Assembly: GCA_947166625.1 (NCBI GenBank)
Contig: CAMVEX010000001.1
Span: 62,001 to 126,000, forward strand
Length of the DNA stretch: 64,000 bases
Source of the DNA: an uncultured Clostridia bacterium
GTDB lineage: Bacteria; Bacillota; Clostridia; Oscillospirales; Acutalibacteraceae
Direction: 5' to 3'
A program made the position numbers and the translations under genes. The notes beneath the pieces were generated by a model. It did not search any database. It was not told the DNA's origin and saw only the letters and a program-made list of their open reading frames with translations. This document shows, one piece after another, positions 17,846 through 26,232 of this stretch (within the stretch, counting starts at the first letter, position 1; each line of letters starts with the position of its first letter).

Positions 17846-18974
17846 TACCGGTAAAAAAGCCCACGAGCCTCTGTTTCACATAATCAAGAGAAACGGTCTG
17901 CCGTTCTGGAAAAGCTGGCTAATAAGAATATTGTCAGTTATTGCCGCTTTGATTGTTTGCGGAATCGTAATTGTATTTGTGACCGGCGAGAACCCTCTTG
18001 AAATGTATAAAACAATGTTTGAAGGCGCTTTCGGCACAGAGAGAAGACGCTGGGGACTGATGCAGGACCTTGCCATGCTGCTTTGTGTTTCCCTTGCCGT
18101 TACTCCCGCTTTCAAAATGAAATTCTGGAATATCGGCGCTGAAGGCCAGGTGCTTATAGGCGGTCTGGCAACGGCAGCCTGTATGATACTTTTCGGCGAG
18201 AAGCTTTCGCCTTATATTCTTTATCCCCTGATGATCTGCTCCAGCATTATTGCCGGTGCAGTTTGGGCGGTTATCCCCGCTTTCTTTAAAGCAAAATGGA
18301 ATACAAATGAAACCCTGTTCACCCTGATGATGAATTATATTGCAATTCAGATTCTTTCTTACTTTTCTTATATTTGGTCAAACCCAAAAGGAAGCGGAAA
18401 AATAGGCATTATCAACGCCTCGTCAAGTGCCGGGTGGCTTCCTTATATAGGCAACAACAAATACCTTTTCAATATACTTATTGTTCTTGCTTTAACAATA
18501 TTTATGTATATATATCTTAAATATTCAAAGCACGGCTATGAGCTTTCTGTTGTGGGCGAAAGTGAAAACACAGCAAGATATATCGGTATAAATGTTAAAA
18601 AAGTAATTATCCGTACTATGCTTCTATCAGGCGCAATATGCGGAATAGCGGGCCTGCTGCTTGTTGCAGGAGCTAACCATACCGTATCAAGCAATGCGGC
18701 AGACGGCAGAGGCTTCACAGCTATAATGGTTTCCTGGCTTGCAAAATTCAACCCGATATATATGATTCTGACTTCACTGCTGCTTGTATTCCTTGATAAA
18801 GGAGCAACAGAAATATCCACTACTTTTTCGCTTAATGATTCGTTCTCGGAAATAATTACGGGAATAATCATATTCTTTATAATAGGCAGCGAATTCTTTA
18901 TAAATTATAAAATCAAGTTCCGTGAAAAAGAAGTTATAACAAAACCCGAAGTAAAGGAGGGAAATGAGCAATGA
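17835..18974 (+). CDS. Nucleoside ABC transporter permease 1
   Basis: A 379-residue integral membrane protein of the BPD_transp_2 type, with about 9-10 hydrophobic segments. The block KFWNIGAEGQVLIGG (near 100) and the coupling block STTFSLNDSFSEIITG (near 330-345) match nucleoside-type permeases. The ATG six bases earlier is only 2 bases from the AGGAGG, so the start at 17835 (8-base spacing) is preferred. It overlaps the ATPase end by 11 bases and the second permease by an ATGA overlap. Partner of the following gene in the channel. Confidence 0.9.
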   Translation: MSNNTGKKAHEPLFHIIKRNGLPFWKSWLIRILSVIAALIVCGIVIVFVTGENPLEMYKTMFEGAFGTERRRWGLMQDLAMLLCVSLAVTPAFKMKFWNIGAEGQVLIGGLATAACMILFGEKLSPYILYPLMICSSIIAGAVWAVIPAFFKAKWNTNETLFTLMMNYIAIQILSYFSYIWSNPKGSGKIGIINASSSAGWLPYIGNNKYLFNILIVLALTIFMYIYLKYSKHGYELSVVGESENTARYIGINVKKVIIRTMLLSGAICGIAGLLLVAGANHTVSSNAADGRGFTAIMVSWLAKFNPIYMILTSLLLVFLDKGATEISTTFSLNDSFSEIITGIIIFFIIGSEFFINYKIKFREKEVITKPEVKEGNEQ

Positions 18975-19951
18975 TTGTTGCATTTATAACCAGAGCAATT
19001 ATGCAGGCAATTCCTCTTCTTTACGGTTCAACAGGAGAAATAATAACAGAAAAAAGCGGCCACCTTAACCTCGGTACCGCTGGTGTAATGTATGTTGGCG
19101 GCATCTGCGGTGTAATCGGTGCTTTTATGTATGAAACACATACATCATCATTCAACAGCGTGCTTGCCGTGCTTGTTCCCCTGCTGGCATCTGTTTTAGG
19201 CTCCGCAATCATGGGCCTTATTTATGCTATTTTAACCGTAACATTAAGGGCTAACCAGAATGTTACCGGCCTTGCTCTTACCACCTTCGGCGTTGGTTTC
19301 GGTAATTTCTTCGGCGGATCTCTTATAAAACTCTCCGGCAATACCGAAATACCTTCAATAGCTCTTTCAAATACAAGCAACGCATTCAGAACAACACTCC
19401 CCTTTGCAGATAAACTCGGTGTAATCGGTAAGCTTTTATTCTCATACAGCTTTCTTGCTTACGCTGCAATAATAATTGCTTTTATAGCAACATATTACTT
19501 CAACCACACAAGATCCGGTCTTCATCTTAGAGCTGTTGGCGAAAGCCCTGCAACTGCCGACGCCGACGGAATAAATGTAAGCGCCTATAAATACGGGGCA
19601 ACAATTATCGGTTCTGTTATTGCAGGTCTCGGCGGTCTTTACTATGTTATGGATTATGCAAACGGCGTATGGTCAAATGACGGATTCGGTGACAGAGGAT
19701 GGCTTGCAATCGCACTTGTTATTTTCGCAATCTGGAGGCCGAATATCGGTATAATCGGTTCGTTTGTTTTCGGCGGGTTGTTTATAATTCACAATTATAT
19801 TCCGGGCCTTTCAATGGGCGCTCAGGAAATATTTAAAATGGCGCCTTATGTTGTAACAATACTTGTGCTTATAATAGTCAGTACAAGAAAGAAGAGGGAA
19901 AATCTTCCCCCTGCAAGTCTCGGCCTATCATATTTCAGAGAAGAAAGATAA
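18971..19951 (+). CDS. Nucleoside ABC transporter permease 2
   Basis: A 326-residue permease of the same class, shorter as is usual for the second member of the pair. It has the typical SGHLNLGTAGVM block near 30-41, about 8-9 hydrophobic segments, and a loop with GESPATADADGINV near 195 that contacts the ATPase. ATGA overlaps the stop of permease 1. It is the last gene of the xpt-BMP-ABC operon and is followed 10 bases later by a strong terminator. Confidence 0.92.
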   Translation: MIVAFITRAIMQAIPLLYGSTGEIITEKSGHLNLGTAGVMYVGGICGVIGAFMYETHTSSFNSVLAVLVPLLASVLGSAIMGLIYAILTVTLRANQNVTGLALTTFGVGFGNFFGGSLIKLSGNTEIPSIALSNTSNAFRTTLPFADKLGVIGKLLFSYSFLAYAAIIIAFIATYYFNHTRSGLHLRAVGESPATADADGINVSAYKYGATIIGSVIAGLGGLYYVMDYANGVWSNDGFGDRGWLAIALVIFAIWRPNIGIIGSFVFGGLFIIHNYIPGLSMGAQEIFKMAPYVVTILVLIIVSTRKKRENLPPASLGLSYFREER

Positions 19952-19960
19952 AACGAAATC

Positions 19961-19995
19961 ACTTGCGGAAGCGATTTGTTTCCGCAAGTTTTTTA
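19961..19995 (+). terminator. Terminator of the nucleoside transport operon
   Basis: ACTTGCGGAA (19961-19970) pairs with TTCCGCAAGT (19980-19989), followed by a six-base T-run and ATT. Confidence 0.92.
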
Positions 19996-20005
19996 TTGAA
20001 GAATA

Positions 20006-20034
20006 TTGATTAAAAAAGAGAGTTTTGATATAAT
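20006..20034 (+). promoter_or_regulatory. Promoter for the NlpC/P60 lipoprotein
   Basis: TTGATT (20006-20011), a 17-base spacer, TGA and TATAAT (20029-20034). The start codon is at 20054. Confidence 0.75.
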
Positions 20035-20053
20035 GACATAAAGGATTGATTTT

Positions 20054-21478
20054 ATGAAAAAGGCTCTCTCCGTGATATTGATAATATGCGCTGTTTTAGG
20101 CTGTCTGTGCTCTTGCAGACGGCTAGATCCCATTGTACTCACGCCGAGAAACAAGGTGCCCGAGGATGAATATATCAGGCTGGCGCCGGGAGTAACAAGA
20201 GAGATGACCTCAGCCGAATACTGGCAAAAAGAGGAATATAATTCAACGGTTATGTCGCTGCCGCAGATAGAAAGATTCAACAAAGAAAACAACAAGCTGA
20301 TTTCATTCGGCGGCAAATCAATAGCTCTTAATGAATACAGAGAAACGGTGAGCGGCGAGGATGTCAAAAGGCTGATAAATTCGATTCCGCTTGATAATAT
20401 TGAAACGGAATTCTTTGTAAATTCTCAGCAGATAGGCAGCGAATACCGCTACTCTCTGAACCAAAACATAAACACCGACGGAATCCCCGAAAGAGTAAAT
20501 GTAAAATTCGGCTTCTCGACCGAGAGAGCCACTCTGCGCAAATATCCGACGGCGGACTACGCCAACAATGAATATGACGACCTTTTTCACGATGAATTCA
20601 TAATGAGCGACTATATGCCTTTCGCTCCGCTCGCGGTATTGCACGAGAGCAGAGACGGGCTTTGGTATTTTGTATCTCTCTACGGGGTCAGCGGCTGGAT
20701 AGAAAAGGACAAAACTGCAATATGCCCCTCAAGATCAGACTGGCTCAGGAGGCAGGAGCCCGATGAATTCCTCATAGTAACCGGCAAAAATCTGCGCCTT
20801 GCGGATGACCCTTACTGCCCGCAGCTATCGGGTCTGCTGCTGCCGATGGGCACAAAAATGGAGCTTGTTTCAAGGAAAGAAGCGCCCGAATCGATCGGCT
20901 CGAGATACACTTACGGAAACTATATAGTCAGGCTCCCGGTAAGATTATCGGACGGCTCGATTTCGGACGCGTATTCGCTCATCCCCTCAAATTCGGACGT
21001 GAGCAAGGGATATATGCCCTATAATTTCAACAATGTGATCTCTCTCGCGCTGAAGCTGCAGGGGGACGCCTACGGATGGGCAGGCTCATTCAATTCAAAC
21101 GACTGCTCCGGGATAATACGCGAAATTTTCCTCTGCTTCGGCTTTGAAATGCCGAGAAGGGCGGGTCAGCAGATATCTTTATCGGGATTTACGCCCGTTG
21201 ACTGCTCGCAGAGAGCGGATTATTTCAAGATGGAAACGCTGAAGAACTCGCCGCCCGGCACTTTCATTTATTATCAGGGCCATATAATGATATATCTCGG
21301 AATGAGCAATTCGGAGCCGTTTGTGCTCTCTTCGGTAGGAACGATTTCAACCTCTGAGGCAAAGCAGGGAGAGACTTTCAGAGTCAATGCCGTGATGATT
21401 TCGAGCCTTCAGAGAACTCTGCGCAAAAACGGAGAATCGTGGCTGACATCGGCAGAGAAGATACTGACCTTGGAATAA
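20054..21478 (+). CDS. Lipoprotein peptidoglycan hydrolase, NlpC/P60 with SH3-like domains
   Basis: A 474-residue exported enzyme predicted to cut peptidoglycan stem peptides. The signal ends in a Cys-rich lipobox (LGCLCSC, Cys20-Cys24). Two SH3-like regions (about 150-240 and 240-320) precede the C-terminal NlpC/P60 domain (about 325-474). The catalytic Cys351 lies in NDCSG and His410 in GHIMIY. The order SH3-SH3-NlpC/P60 fits the family of gamma-D-Glu-diamino acid endopeptidases. It stands alone, with its own promoter, at the edge of the accessory island. Confidence 0.9.
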   Translation: MKKALSVILIICAVLGCLCSCRRLDPIVLTPRNKVPEDEYIRLAPGVTREMTSAEYWQKEEYNSTVMSLPQIERFNKENNKLISFGGKSIALNEYRETVSGEDVKRLINSIPLDNIETEFFVNSQQIGSEYRYSLNQNINTDGIPERVNVKFGFSTERATLRKYPTADYANNEYDDLFHDEFIMSDYMPFAPLAVLHESRDGLWYFVSLYGVSGWIEKDKTAICPSRSDWLRRQEPDEFLIVTGKNLRLADDPYCPQLSGLLLPMGTKMELVSRKEAPESIGSRYTYGNYIVRLPVRLSDGSISDAYSLIPSNSDVSKGYMPYNFNNVISLALKLQGDAYGWAGSFNSNDCSGIIREIFLCFGFEMPRRAGQQISLSGFTPVDCSQRADYFKMETLKNSPPGTFIYYQGHIMIYLGMSNSEPFVLSSVGTISTSEAKQGETFRVNAVMISSLQRTLRKNGESWLTSAEKILTLE

Positions 21479-21510
21479 AAGCAAGAAGAGGACCGATGCT
21501 CCGCATATCC

Positions 21511-21690
21511 TTGTGGCGGGATGCCGAGGGCATCATCCCCTACGATGTCAAATGCTTATAAATAGTCAGAATTACAGAGCGAAAAATTAAATTTCACTCA
21601 CGGGATGAGGCGTATTTACCTTATGCAATCGGAAAAGGGTGTATAAGAATATCGCCACACCCGCCCCTTCGGGGCACCCTCTCCAGTCTG
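21511..21690 (+). repeat. Interspersed repeat, left copy
   Basis: From about 21537 the sequence matches 36370-36522 with roughly 88% identity by eye, including a CACTCACGGGATGAG block and a GCCCCTTCGGGGC hairpin. The preceding hairpin (GATGCC-GAG-GGCATC, 21520-21534) corresponds to a hairpin of different sequence in the right copy. With the rest of 21479-21776 it has no credible gene. Confidence 0.7.
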
Positions 21691-21762
21691 CGGGCGGGTC
21701 GTAAACCAGTATTATTGGATTTTTCAAGATAATACCAAAAAAATCAATATTATCAAGAGGTT

Positions 21763-21784
21763 CGGCGTGATTCAGGTCACGCCG
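21763..21784. terminator. Hairpin at the recombinase stop codon
   Basis: CGGCGTGA (21763-21770) pairs with TCACGCCG (21777-21784) with a 6-base loop. The recombinase stop (read leftward) is inside the stem. It may be a terminator or a recombination-related palindrome; leftward there is only a short run of T. Confidence 0.4.
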
Positions 21785-23612
21785 ATATTTCTTTGCCTTG
21801 GGCTTGTTCTGATTCTTCGGCATACCGCATCAGACTTTTAACGGGAATAAAACCGATAAAGTCGTATTTGATGTGTATTTTGCGGATGCGGTGTTTCTTT
21901 GCACTTGACATCTTGGGTTTCTTGCTGTAAATGATAAATTCACCGTTGTCATCATCATCGATGTTCTCATCGGTATTGTTATCCACATCGCAGTTTTCGA
22001 TGTATATGCCTTGAATCAGTTCGTGAAGATTGTATCCGTTAAGAACGTCATCTTCTATGTGAGATCTGACAAGTGAAACAAACCTGTCAATATTCTCTGT
22101 ATTCTGTTCCTGTGTATCAATCTGTTTCTGTAACTGTATTGCTTTTGCTTTGAGTTCTGCCTGCTCTGAGTCATATCCTTCTGAAAGCATTCTGAATCGT
22201 TCATCAGATATTTTGCCGTTAGCATTATCCTCATAGGTCTTTGTATAAAGCCTGTCTATTTCTGCTATACGGTTCTCTGCAAGGGAAAGCTGCTTTTTCA
22301 GAGACTTCAGTTCCTGTTTGCTGACACTCTCACTCACCCGCTTCATATATTCACGAAAATATGGTTCATGGCAGTAAACGAATGAAATGACTTCCTTCAG
22401 ATGTTCCCATACCAACTCCTTCAGAACTGATTCACGGATGTAGTGCGTCTTACACTCCGAAATATCGGTGTGATGCGTTGAACATTCATAAATATATTGA
22501 ATTTTGTCACCCGATCCGGTTCGTGAGCTGTTCATCCTTCCGCCGCAATCATAACAGTAAAGCAAACCTGAGAAAATATTCTCTCTTTCTTCCGATTTTA
22601 TTCTGCGATGGCGATTTTCTCGGATCTGCTGAACCTTATTGAAAGTGTCCTCGTTAATGATTGCTTCATGAGTTGCCGGAGTAATGACCATCTTGTCGGC
22701 AGTATTCTCTCTTCGTCTTTTATCCCATAAAGAATTGGTATAAGTTTTGAACGCTACCGTGCATCCGGTATATTCTTTTCTTTCAAGAATATGAACTACG
22801 GTCGATTGCTTCCAGCGGTACGGACTGTCTTTTACCACAGATCCGACCGGCAATCCTTTTTCAATTTTGTATGCGGTAGGATTCAATATCTTTTCCTTGG
22901 TTAAAATATCCGCTATCTGATGAGGACCTTTTCCTTCCATACATAATGCAAAAATATGCTTTACAATTTTTGCAGCATCTTCATCGACAATCCAATGATT
23001 ACTGTCATCGGGATCTTTGACATATCCATATGGAATCATTGTGGTAAGTGTCTTTCCGCTTTCGCCTTTCATACGGTTAACCGCACGGATCTTCCTGCTG
23101 GTATCAAGCGGATAAAACTCATTAAACAGATTCTTGAACAGCGCCATATCATTATCGGTGCTGTTTGGATTCGCGGAGTCATAATTGTCATTTACGGCTA
23201 TGTATCTGACTTCCAGCTGGGGAAATACATATTTCTGATAATATCCGACCATTGTGGAATCTCTGCCGAGTCTGCTAAGATCCTTGGTTATTAGAGCGGA
23301 TACTTTACCGTTTTGCATATCGGAAAGCATCTGCTGGAAACCGGGTCTGTCGAAATTGGTTCCGGTATATCCGTCATCAACATAGAAAACGGGGTTTGAA
23401 AATTTGTTCTCTTTGGCATAGTTCAGAAGCATTTCTTTCTGATTCTGAATACTCATTGATTCGCCGAGGCGTTCATCTTCCTGGGATAATCTGCAATACA
23501 GTGCTGTGATTTTTGTTTTTGCTGCCGTATTCACTTTTTCCTCCTTTTCTGCGGCAACTGTCATTGATACAGGGTTGGTTACTATATCATTACGGTCAGA
23601 GAACTTATTCAT
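21777..23612 (-). CDS. Large serine recombinase of a mobile element
   Basis: A 611-residue site-specific recombinase. The resolvase domain (about 35-185) has the catalytic Ser in CRLSQEDE (Ser43) and DLSRLGRD. A recombinase domain (about 200-310), a zinc ribbon (CYDCGG, near 370-420) and a coiled coil (about 440-540) follow, as in transposon integrases of Clostridia. An in-frame start lies ten codons earlier, but the ATG at 23612 has a GAGGG site and overlaps the upstream gene by 8 bases. It should integrate and excise the element it belongs to. Confidence 0.92.
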   Translation of the reverse strand: MNKFSDRNDIVTNPVSMTVAAEKEEKVNTAAKTKITALYCRLSQEDERLGESMSIQNQKEMLLNYAKENKFSNPVFYVDDGYTGTNFDRPGFQQMLSDMQNGKVSALITKDLSRLGRDSTMVGYYQKYVFPQLEVRYIAVNDNYDSANPNSTDNDMALFKNLFNEFYPLDTSRKIRAVNRMKGESGKTLTTMIPYGYVKDPDDSNHWIVDEDAAKIVKHIFALCMEGKGPHQIADILTKEKILNPTAYKIEKGLPVGSVVKDSPYRWKQSTVVHILERKEYTGCTVAFKTYTNSLWDKRRRENTADKMVITPATHEAIINEDTFNKVQQIRENRHRRIKSEERENIFSGLLYCYDCGGRMNSSRTGSGDKIQYIYECSTHHTDISECKTHYIRESVLKELVWEHLKEVISFVYCHEPYFREYMKRVSESVSKQELKSLKKQLSLAENRIAEIDRLYTKTYEDNANGKISDERFRMLSEGYDSEQAELKAKAIQLQKQIDTQEQNTENIDRFVSLVRSHIEDDVLNGYNLHELIQGIYIENCDVDNNTDENIDDDDNGEFIIYSKKPKMSSAKKHRIRKIHIKYDFIGFIPVKSLMRYAEESEQAQGKEISA

Positions 23613-23949
23613 TGTCTTCGCCCTCTTGACCGGTAATGTCATTATCAGTCATTTTCAGATTATTTACAACATTGTCGATAATTCTTTTCAGTTTATTATG
23701 AAGAAATGAATTCCCGTCGTATGTTCCGTCAACTACATATTTAATGCTTTTTTCCTCATCTTCAATCTCTATTTCGGGCAGCCAGAATGCGGCATGATTC
23801 TTGACTGTAAGATTTCCGTTTTCATCAAATGAAGCGAGATTGTTTTCGTGCGGTGGCGACGGTGCGTTTTCTTCATCGGGATTTTTGTAGTAATACTCCA
23901 GTATTTCGTCTGCTTTTTCGATTGCTTCGCTTAAGTCAGTTTCTTTCAA
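23605..23949 (-). CDS. Small acidic protein coupled to the recombinase
   Basis: The protein has 114 residues, is rich in Asp and Glu, and has no recognised domain. It starts at TTG behind GAGGAGA and overlaps the recombinase by 8 bases, so the two are translationally coupled. Its place upstream of the integrase and its small acidic nature would suit a recombination directionality factor or DNA-mimic partner, but no motif proves it. Confidence 0.6.
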   Translation of the reverse strand: MKETDLSEAIEKADEILEYYYKNPDEENAPSPPHENNLASFDENGNLTVKNHAAFWLPEIEIEDEEKSIKYVVDGTYDGNSFLHNKLKRIIDNVVNNLKMTDNDITGQEGEDNE

Positions 23950-24019
23950 TCACTATTCTCCTCGTATTCGTTAAAAAATATTCTTTCTTTTCGAGGCTGC
24001 TGTTTTTTCGTGTTTTTAT

Positions 24020-24033
24020 CGATACCGGTATCG
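24020..24033. promoter_or_regulatory. Perfect 14-bp palindrome upstream of the recombinase operon
   Basis: CGATACCGGTATCG reads the same on both strands. It lies between the leftward promoter (24113-24085) and the TTG start at 23949, a fitting place for an operator or recombination accessory site. Confidence 0.5.
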
Positions 24034-24084
24034 GGGTTTTGACACTTTATCCTTTCAGTTAATTAAAAAAGTATCCGACATCAT

Positions 24085-24113
24085 AAAATATTTTCTATCC
24101 GATAAAAGTACAA
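24085..24113 (-). promoter_or_regulatory. Promoter for the recombinase operon
   Basis: On the minus strand: TTGTAC (24113-24108), a 17-base spacer and TATTTT (24090-24085). TATCCGA occurs twice around it (24072-24078 and 24097-24103). Confidence 0.5.
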
Positions 24114-24119
24114 TTTATA

Positions 24120-24737
24120 TTATCCTTCAAGATTTTTAATAACCTTAACCGCCACACCCTGTATCTTAATTTCATTCTGATAAATGTCATCATACTTATC
24201 ATTTTCGGGATGAAGATACGGGCGCTTTTTCTTTTTGTCATACATAAATCTTTTGAGAGTGTTTTCATTATTCTCATCAATGGCAACTACAATCTTTCCG
24301 TAATCGGCGGTAGATTGTCTTCTGACTATTACCAGATCATTCTCTTCTATTCCGGCATCAATCATTGAATCGCCGTATGCCTGCAGAACAAAATATTCAC
24401 CCGAACCGAGCAGTGCAATCGGGAAATCAATAGTTCCTATTCTTGTTTCTTCTTCGGTTACAGGATTACCGCAGGCTATCTTACCTACGATGTTTAACTC
24501 TTCTGTTTTTTTCGATGTCAGTTTTTCTATATGTTCGGTAACAATTGTTCCGACAGAACCATCATACTTTAACACTCCGTCTTCACTTAATCTTTTTAAG
24601 TATCTCATAGAAGTCTGACGTGAAATACCAATAGCGTTTTCTATTTCTCTGAGAGAAGGGGCGCGCAAGTATTCATCATAAAACGAATCAATGTATCCGA
24701 TAATTCTTTCGGGAGCGTTCTTCAATTTTGCCGGCAT
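24120..24737 (-). CDS. LexA-like repressor with S24 self-cleavage domain
   Basis: A 205-residue transcriptional repressor. A winged helix-turn-helix (about 10-65, QTSMRYLKRL recognition helix) is followed by a LexA/S24 domain with cleavage bond Cys89-Gly90, catalytic Ser124 in GDSMIDAG and Lys162 in TLKRF. Spacing matches LexA (84/85, 119, 156 in E. coli), but the usual Ala-Gly is Cys-Gly. An upstream in-frame start would put the promoter -10 inside the gene; the start at 24737 has AAGGAG 8 bases before it. The palindrome and promoter upstream suggest self-repression. It could link element activity to DNA damage. Confidence 0.88.
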   Translation of the reverse strand: MPAKLKNAPERIIGYIDSFYDEYLRAPSLREIENAIGISRQTSMRYLKRLSEDGVLKYDGSVGTIVTEHIEKLTSKKTEELNIVGKIACGNPVTEEETRIGTIDFPIALLGSGEYFVLQAYGDSMIDAGIEENDLVIVRRQSTADYGKIVVAIDENNENTLKRFMYDKKKKRPYLHPENDKYDDIYQNEIKIQGVAVKVIKNLEG

Positions 24738-24759
24738 AAGCATATCTCCTTCAATAGTA

Positions 24760-24773
24760 GTGACTGTTGTCAC
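24760..24773. promoter_or_regulatory. Operator candidate of the LexA-like repressor
   Basis: GTGAC-AACA-GTCAC (minus strand) is a 5+5 inverted repeat just downstream of the -10 and before the start codon, where a bound repressor would block transcription. Confidence 0.6.
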
Positions 24774-24777
24774 AATA

Positions 24778-24806
24778 AATATATCACACAACTATCTCCT
24801 TGTCAA
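24778..24806 (-). promoter_or_regulatory. Promoter of the LexA-like repressor gene
   Basis: On the minus strand: TTGACA (24806-24801), a 17-base spacer ending in TGA, and TATATT (24783-24778). Confidence 0.75.
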
Positions 24807-24847
24807 TAGAATTTTCGAAACCAAATATTGAGACATTATGAAACAAA

Positions 24848-24887
24848 AATCACAGCTCCGGTTCGGGAACTGTGATTGCTTTTTATT
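24848..24887. terminator. Two-way hairpin terminator upstream of the repressor
   Basis: AATCACAG (24848-24855) pairs with CTGTGATT (24870-24877), with inner pairing, followed by GCTTTTTATT on the plus strand and TTTGTTTC on the minus strand. Confidence 0.75.
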
Positions 24888-25098
24888 AAGAATAAACCTT
24901 AAACCATAACAACTTGTTTGTTATGCGCAATTATACACCTGCGGTGCCATTGCGCCCTGCGGGACGTTCGGCTTCGCTCACTTTGAGATTGCTCCGCAAT
25001 CGGAAAGGACTCTGTCCTTCGCAACAGGTTGCTACCTGGGCGGCAAAAATTAAAAACTATTAAATTCAGCTTCATTGATTTTAATCAATGTTGGTATG

Positions 25099-25132
25099 GG
25101 GTCTTAGGGGAAACTCCCCTAACAAGCTGTAA
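25099..25132 (+). repeat. Hairpin repeat, copy 1 (inverted relative to copy 2)
   Basis: GGGGT, then TTAGGGG-AAACT-CCCCTAA (25104-25122), then CAAGCTG. The same layout occurs in reverse at 25403-25432, about 270 bases away. Confidence 0.65.
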
Positions 25133-25278
25133 TGGTATATACCATTGCCTTGCTTGCCGAATCGCTTTTGGGTAGTGATTGCACGAAGGGGTATTCCCCT
25201 TATGAGCGAAGCGAGCTTAGTATGATAATTCCTTTTATCATAACCGCACGGATATTCATATTTTCGATATTAATATAG

Positions 25279-25295
25279 AAGTGCGCCCTTACGGG
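25279..25295 (+). promoter_or_regulatory. MobQ-type oriT nic site
   Basis: AAGTGCGCCCTTACGGG matches the relaxase cleavage region of RSF1010-, pIP501- and pSK41-like plasmids, where the nick falls after AAGTGCG. An A+T-rich imperfect inverted repeat lies just before it, as is common at oriT. Confidence 0.65.
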
Positions 25296-25402
25296 AAAAT
25301 CAAATTAACTTTTTTATAAATACGGTCTATTTCATTCCGGCAAGCAGTGCATCTCGGTCCCGAAATGACCTTCATGCGTGATTTTTGCTTTTCATTCTCA
25401 AT

Positions 25403-25432
25403 CACCTTGTTAGGGAAATCCCCTAACACCCC
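25403..25432 (-). repeat. Hairpin repeat, copy 2 (minus strand)
   Basis: Read on the minus strand: GGGGTGTTAGGGG, then ATTTCCCTAACAAGGTG, nearly the same as copy 1. The two copies face each other across the nic site. Confidence 0.65.
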
Positions 25433-25563
25433 AAACAACATTCGCACTTCGTTTTGATGAATCGGCGCATAATGTGTCATTATGCTTGGATAAAAAATGA
25501 ACATTATATAAAAAACAGTCAATCTTCTCCGATAGATAATACACTTATATGAGTTGGATACTT

Positions 25564-26232
25564 TTATTCAATTACATCAACGGATCTGATTATTTCAATA
25601 AACTCATTTTCGGTCAGCTCTGCGAAACAGGTTAATTCAAATATGTAACCTTCATTTTCCCAAAAAGCGTATTTGAAATTTTTATCTTTAGTGTTTGTTA
25701 TTATGGTTACAGCTAAATCGTCAATTTGTATTTCATTTGAAACAGAGTTTTCGTTATCAAATGTTAATTGGCCGTATTCGCTTGTATGCTGAGCAAAAGT
25801 AATTGCAACGCCATTTTTATCATTAAAACTATAATACACTTTGCTGTCTGAAATTTCTTTTTCACTTAAGTGAAAGCCATCTGGAATACTTGTTATTTTG
25901 TAAACAGTTTGGATCATATCGGTAGTCTCTCCGTCAAAAGTTACCGATATGAATTTTTCATAAATCGTTTTAACAAATTGAATTACAGGATCCCTGACTG
26001 CTTTTACGCTCATGCCGGCTGCTCCGATAATGATAATTCCGATAATAATTGCGGCAGCTTTCTTTGCTGTGGAATTAACATAATTCCAAAGGGGATTTCT
26101 TCTCGCCGTAATGAGTTTATTCATTTTTCTTTCAAATTCATCGGAAAAAGATGCTTCCGGTATTATCCGAATACTTTCAAAGCTTAATGTATACGATTCT
26201 CTAAACGCTTCTTTCAATTGAACTTCAGTCAC
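25564..26232 (-). CDS. Anti-sigma factor-like membrane protein with DUF4367 domain
   Basis: The protein has 222 residues. The N-terminal 50 are cytoplasmic and charged, one membrane segment covers about 58-77 (AIIIGIIIIGAAG), and the outer 130 residues resemble DUF4367, ending in a strand like GYIFELTCFAEL. This is the layout of an anti-sigma factor: inner sigma-binding part, one membrane span, outer sensor. It starts at GTG and overlaps the sigma gene by 8 bases. The sensed signal is unknown. With the sigma factor it probably controls the rightward surface module. Confidence 0.82.
   Translation of the reverse strand: MTEVQLKEAFRESYTLSFESIRIIPEASFSDEFERKMNKLITARRNPLWNYVNSTAKKAAAIIIGIIIIGAAGMSVKAVRDPVIQFVKTIYEKFISVTFDGETTDMIQTVYKITSIPDGFHLSEKEISDSKVYYSFNDKNGVAITFAQHTSEYGQLTFDNENSVSNEIQIDDLAVTIITNTKDKNFKYAFWENEGYIFELTCFAELTENEFIEIIRSVDVIE

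Larger units (their letters stand above)
24840..25563. other. Noncoding mobilisation region of the element
   Basis: Over 700 bases with no convincing gene. It holds the nic-like site (25279-25295), two inverted copies of a TTAGGGG hairpin, and a TGGTATATACCA palindrome near 25134. A 77-codon minus-strand frame (25522-25289) overlaps the nic site and looks like chance or decay. The region resembles the oriT stretch of mobilizable elements, but no relaxase gene is in the island. Confidence 0.6.

Noticed and set aside
25289-25522. A 77-codon minus-strand frame over the nic-like site
   Set aside because: Low complexity, overlaps the putative oriT and the hairpin repeat, and has no good ribosome site. 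It may be decayed sequence but is not supported as a gene.
24840-25560. CRISPR array in the repeat-rich noncoding part of the island
   Set aside because: Repeats are only two, inverted, and not regularly spaced. No cas gene is nearby.
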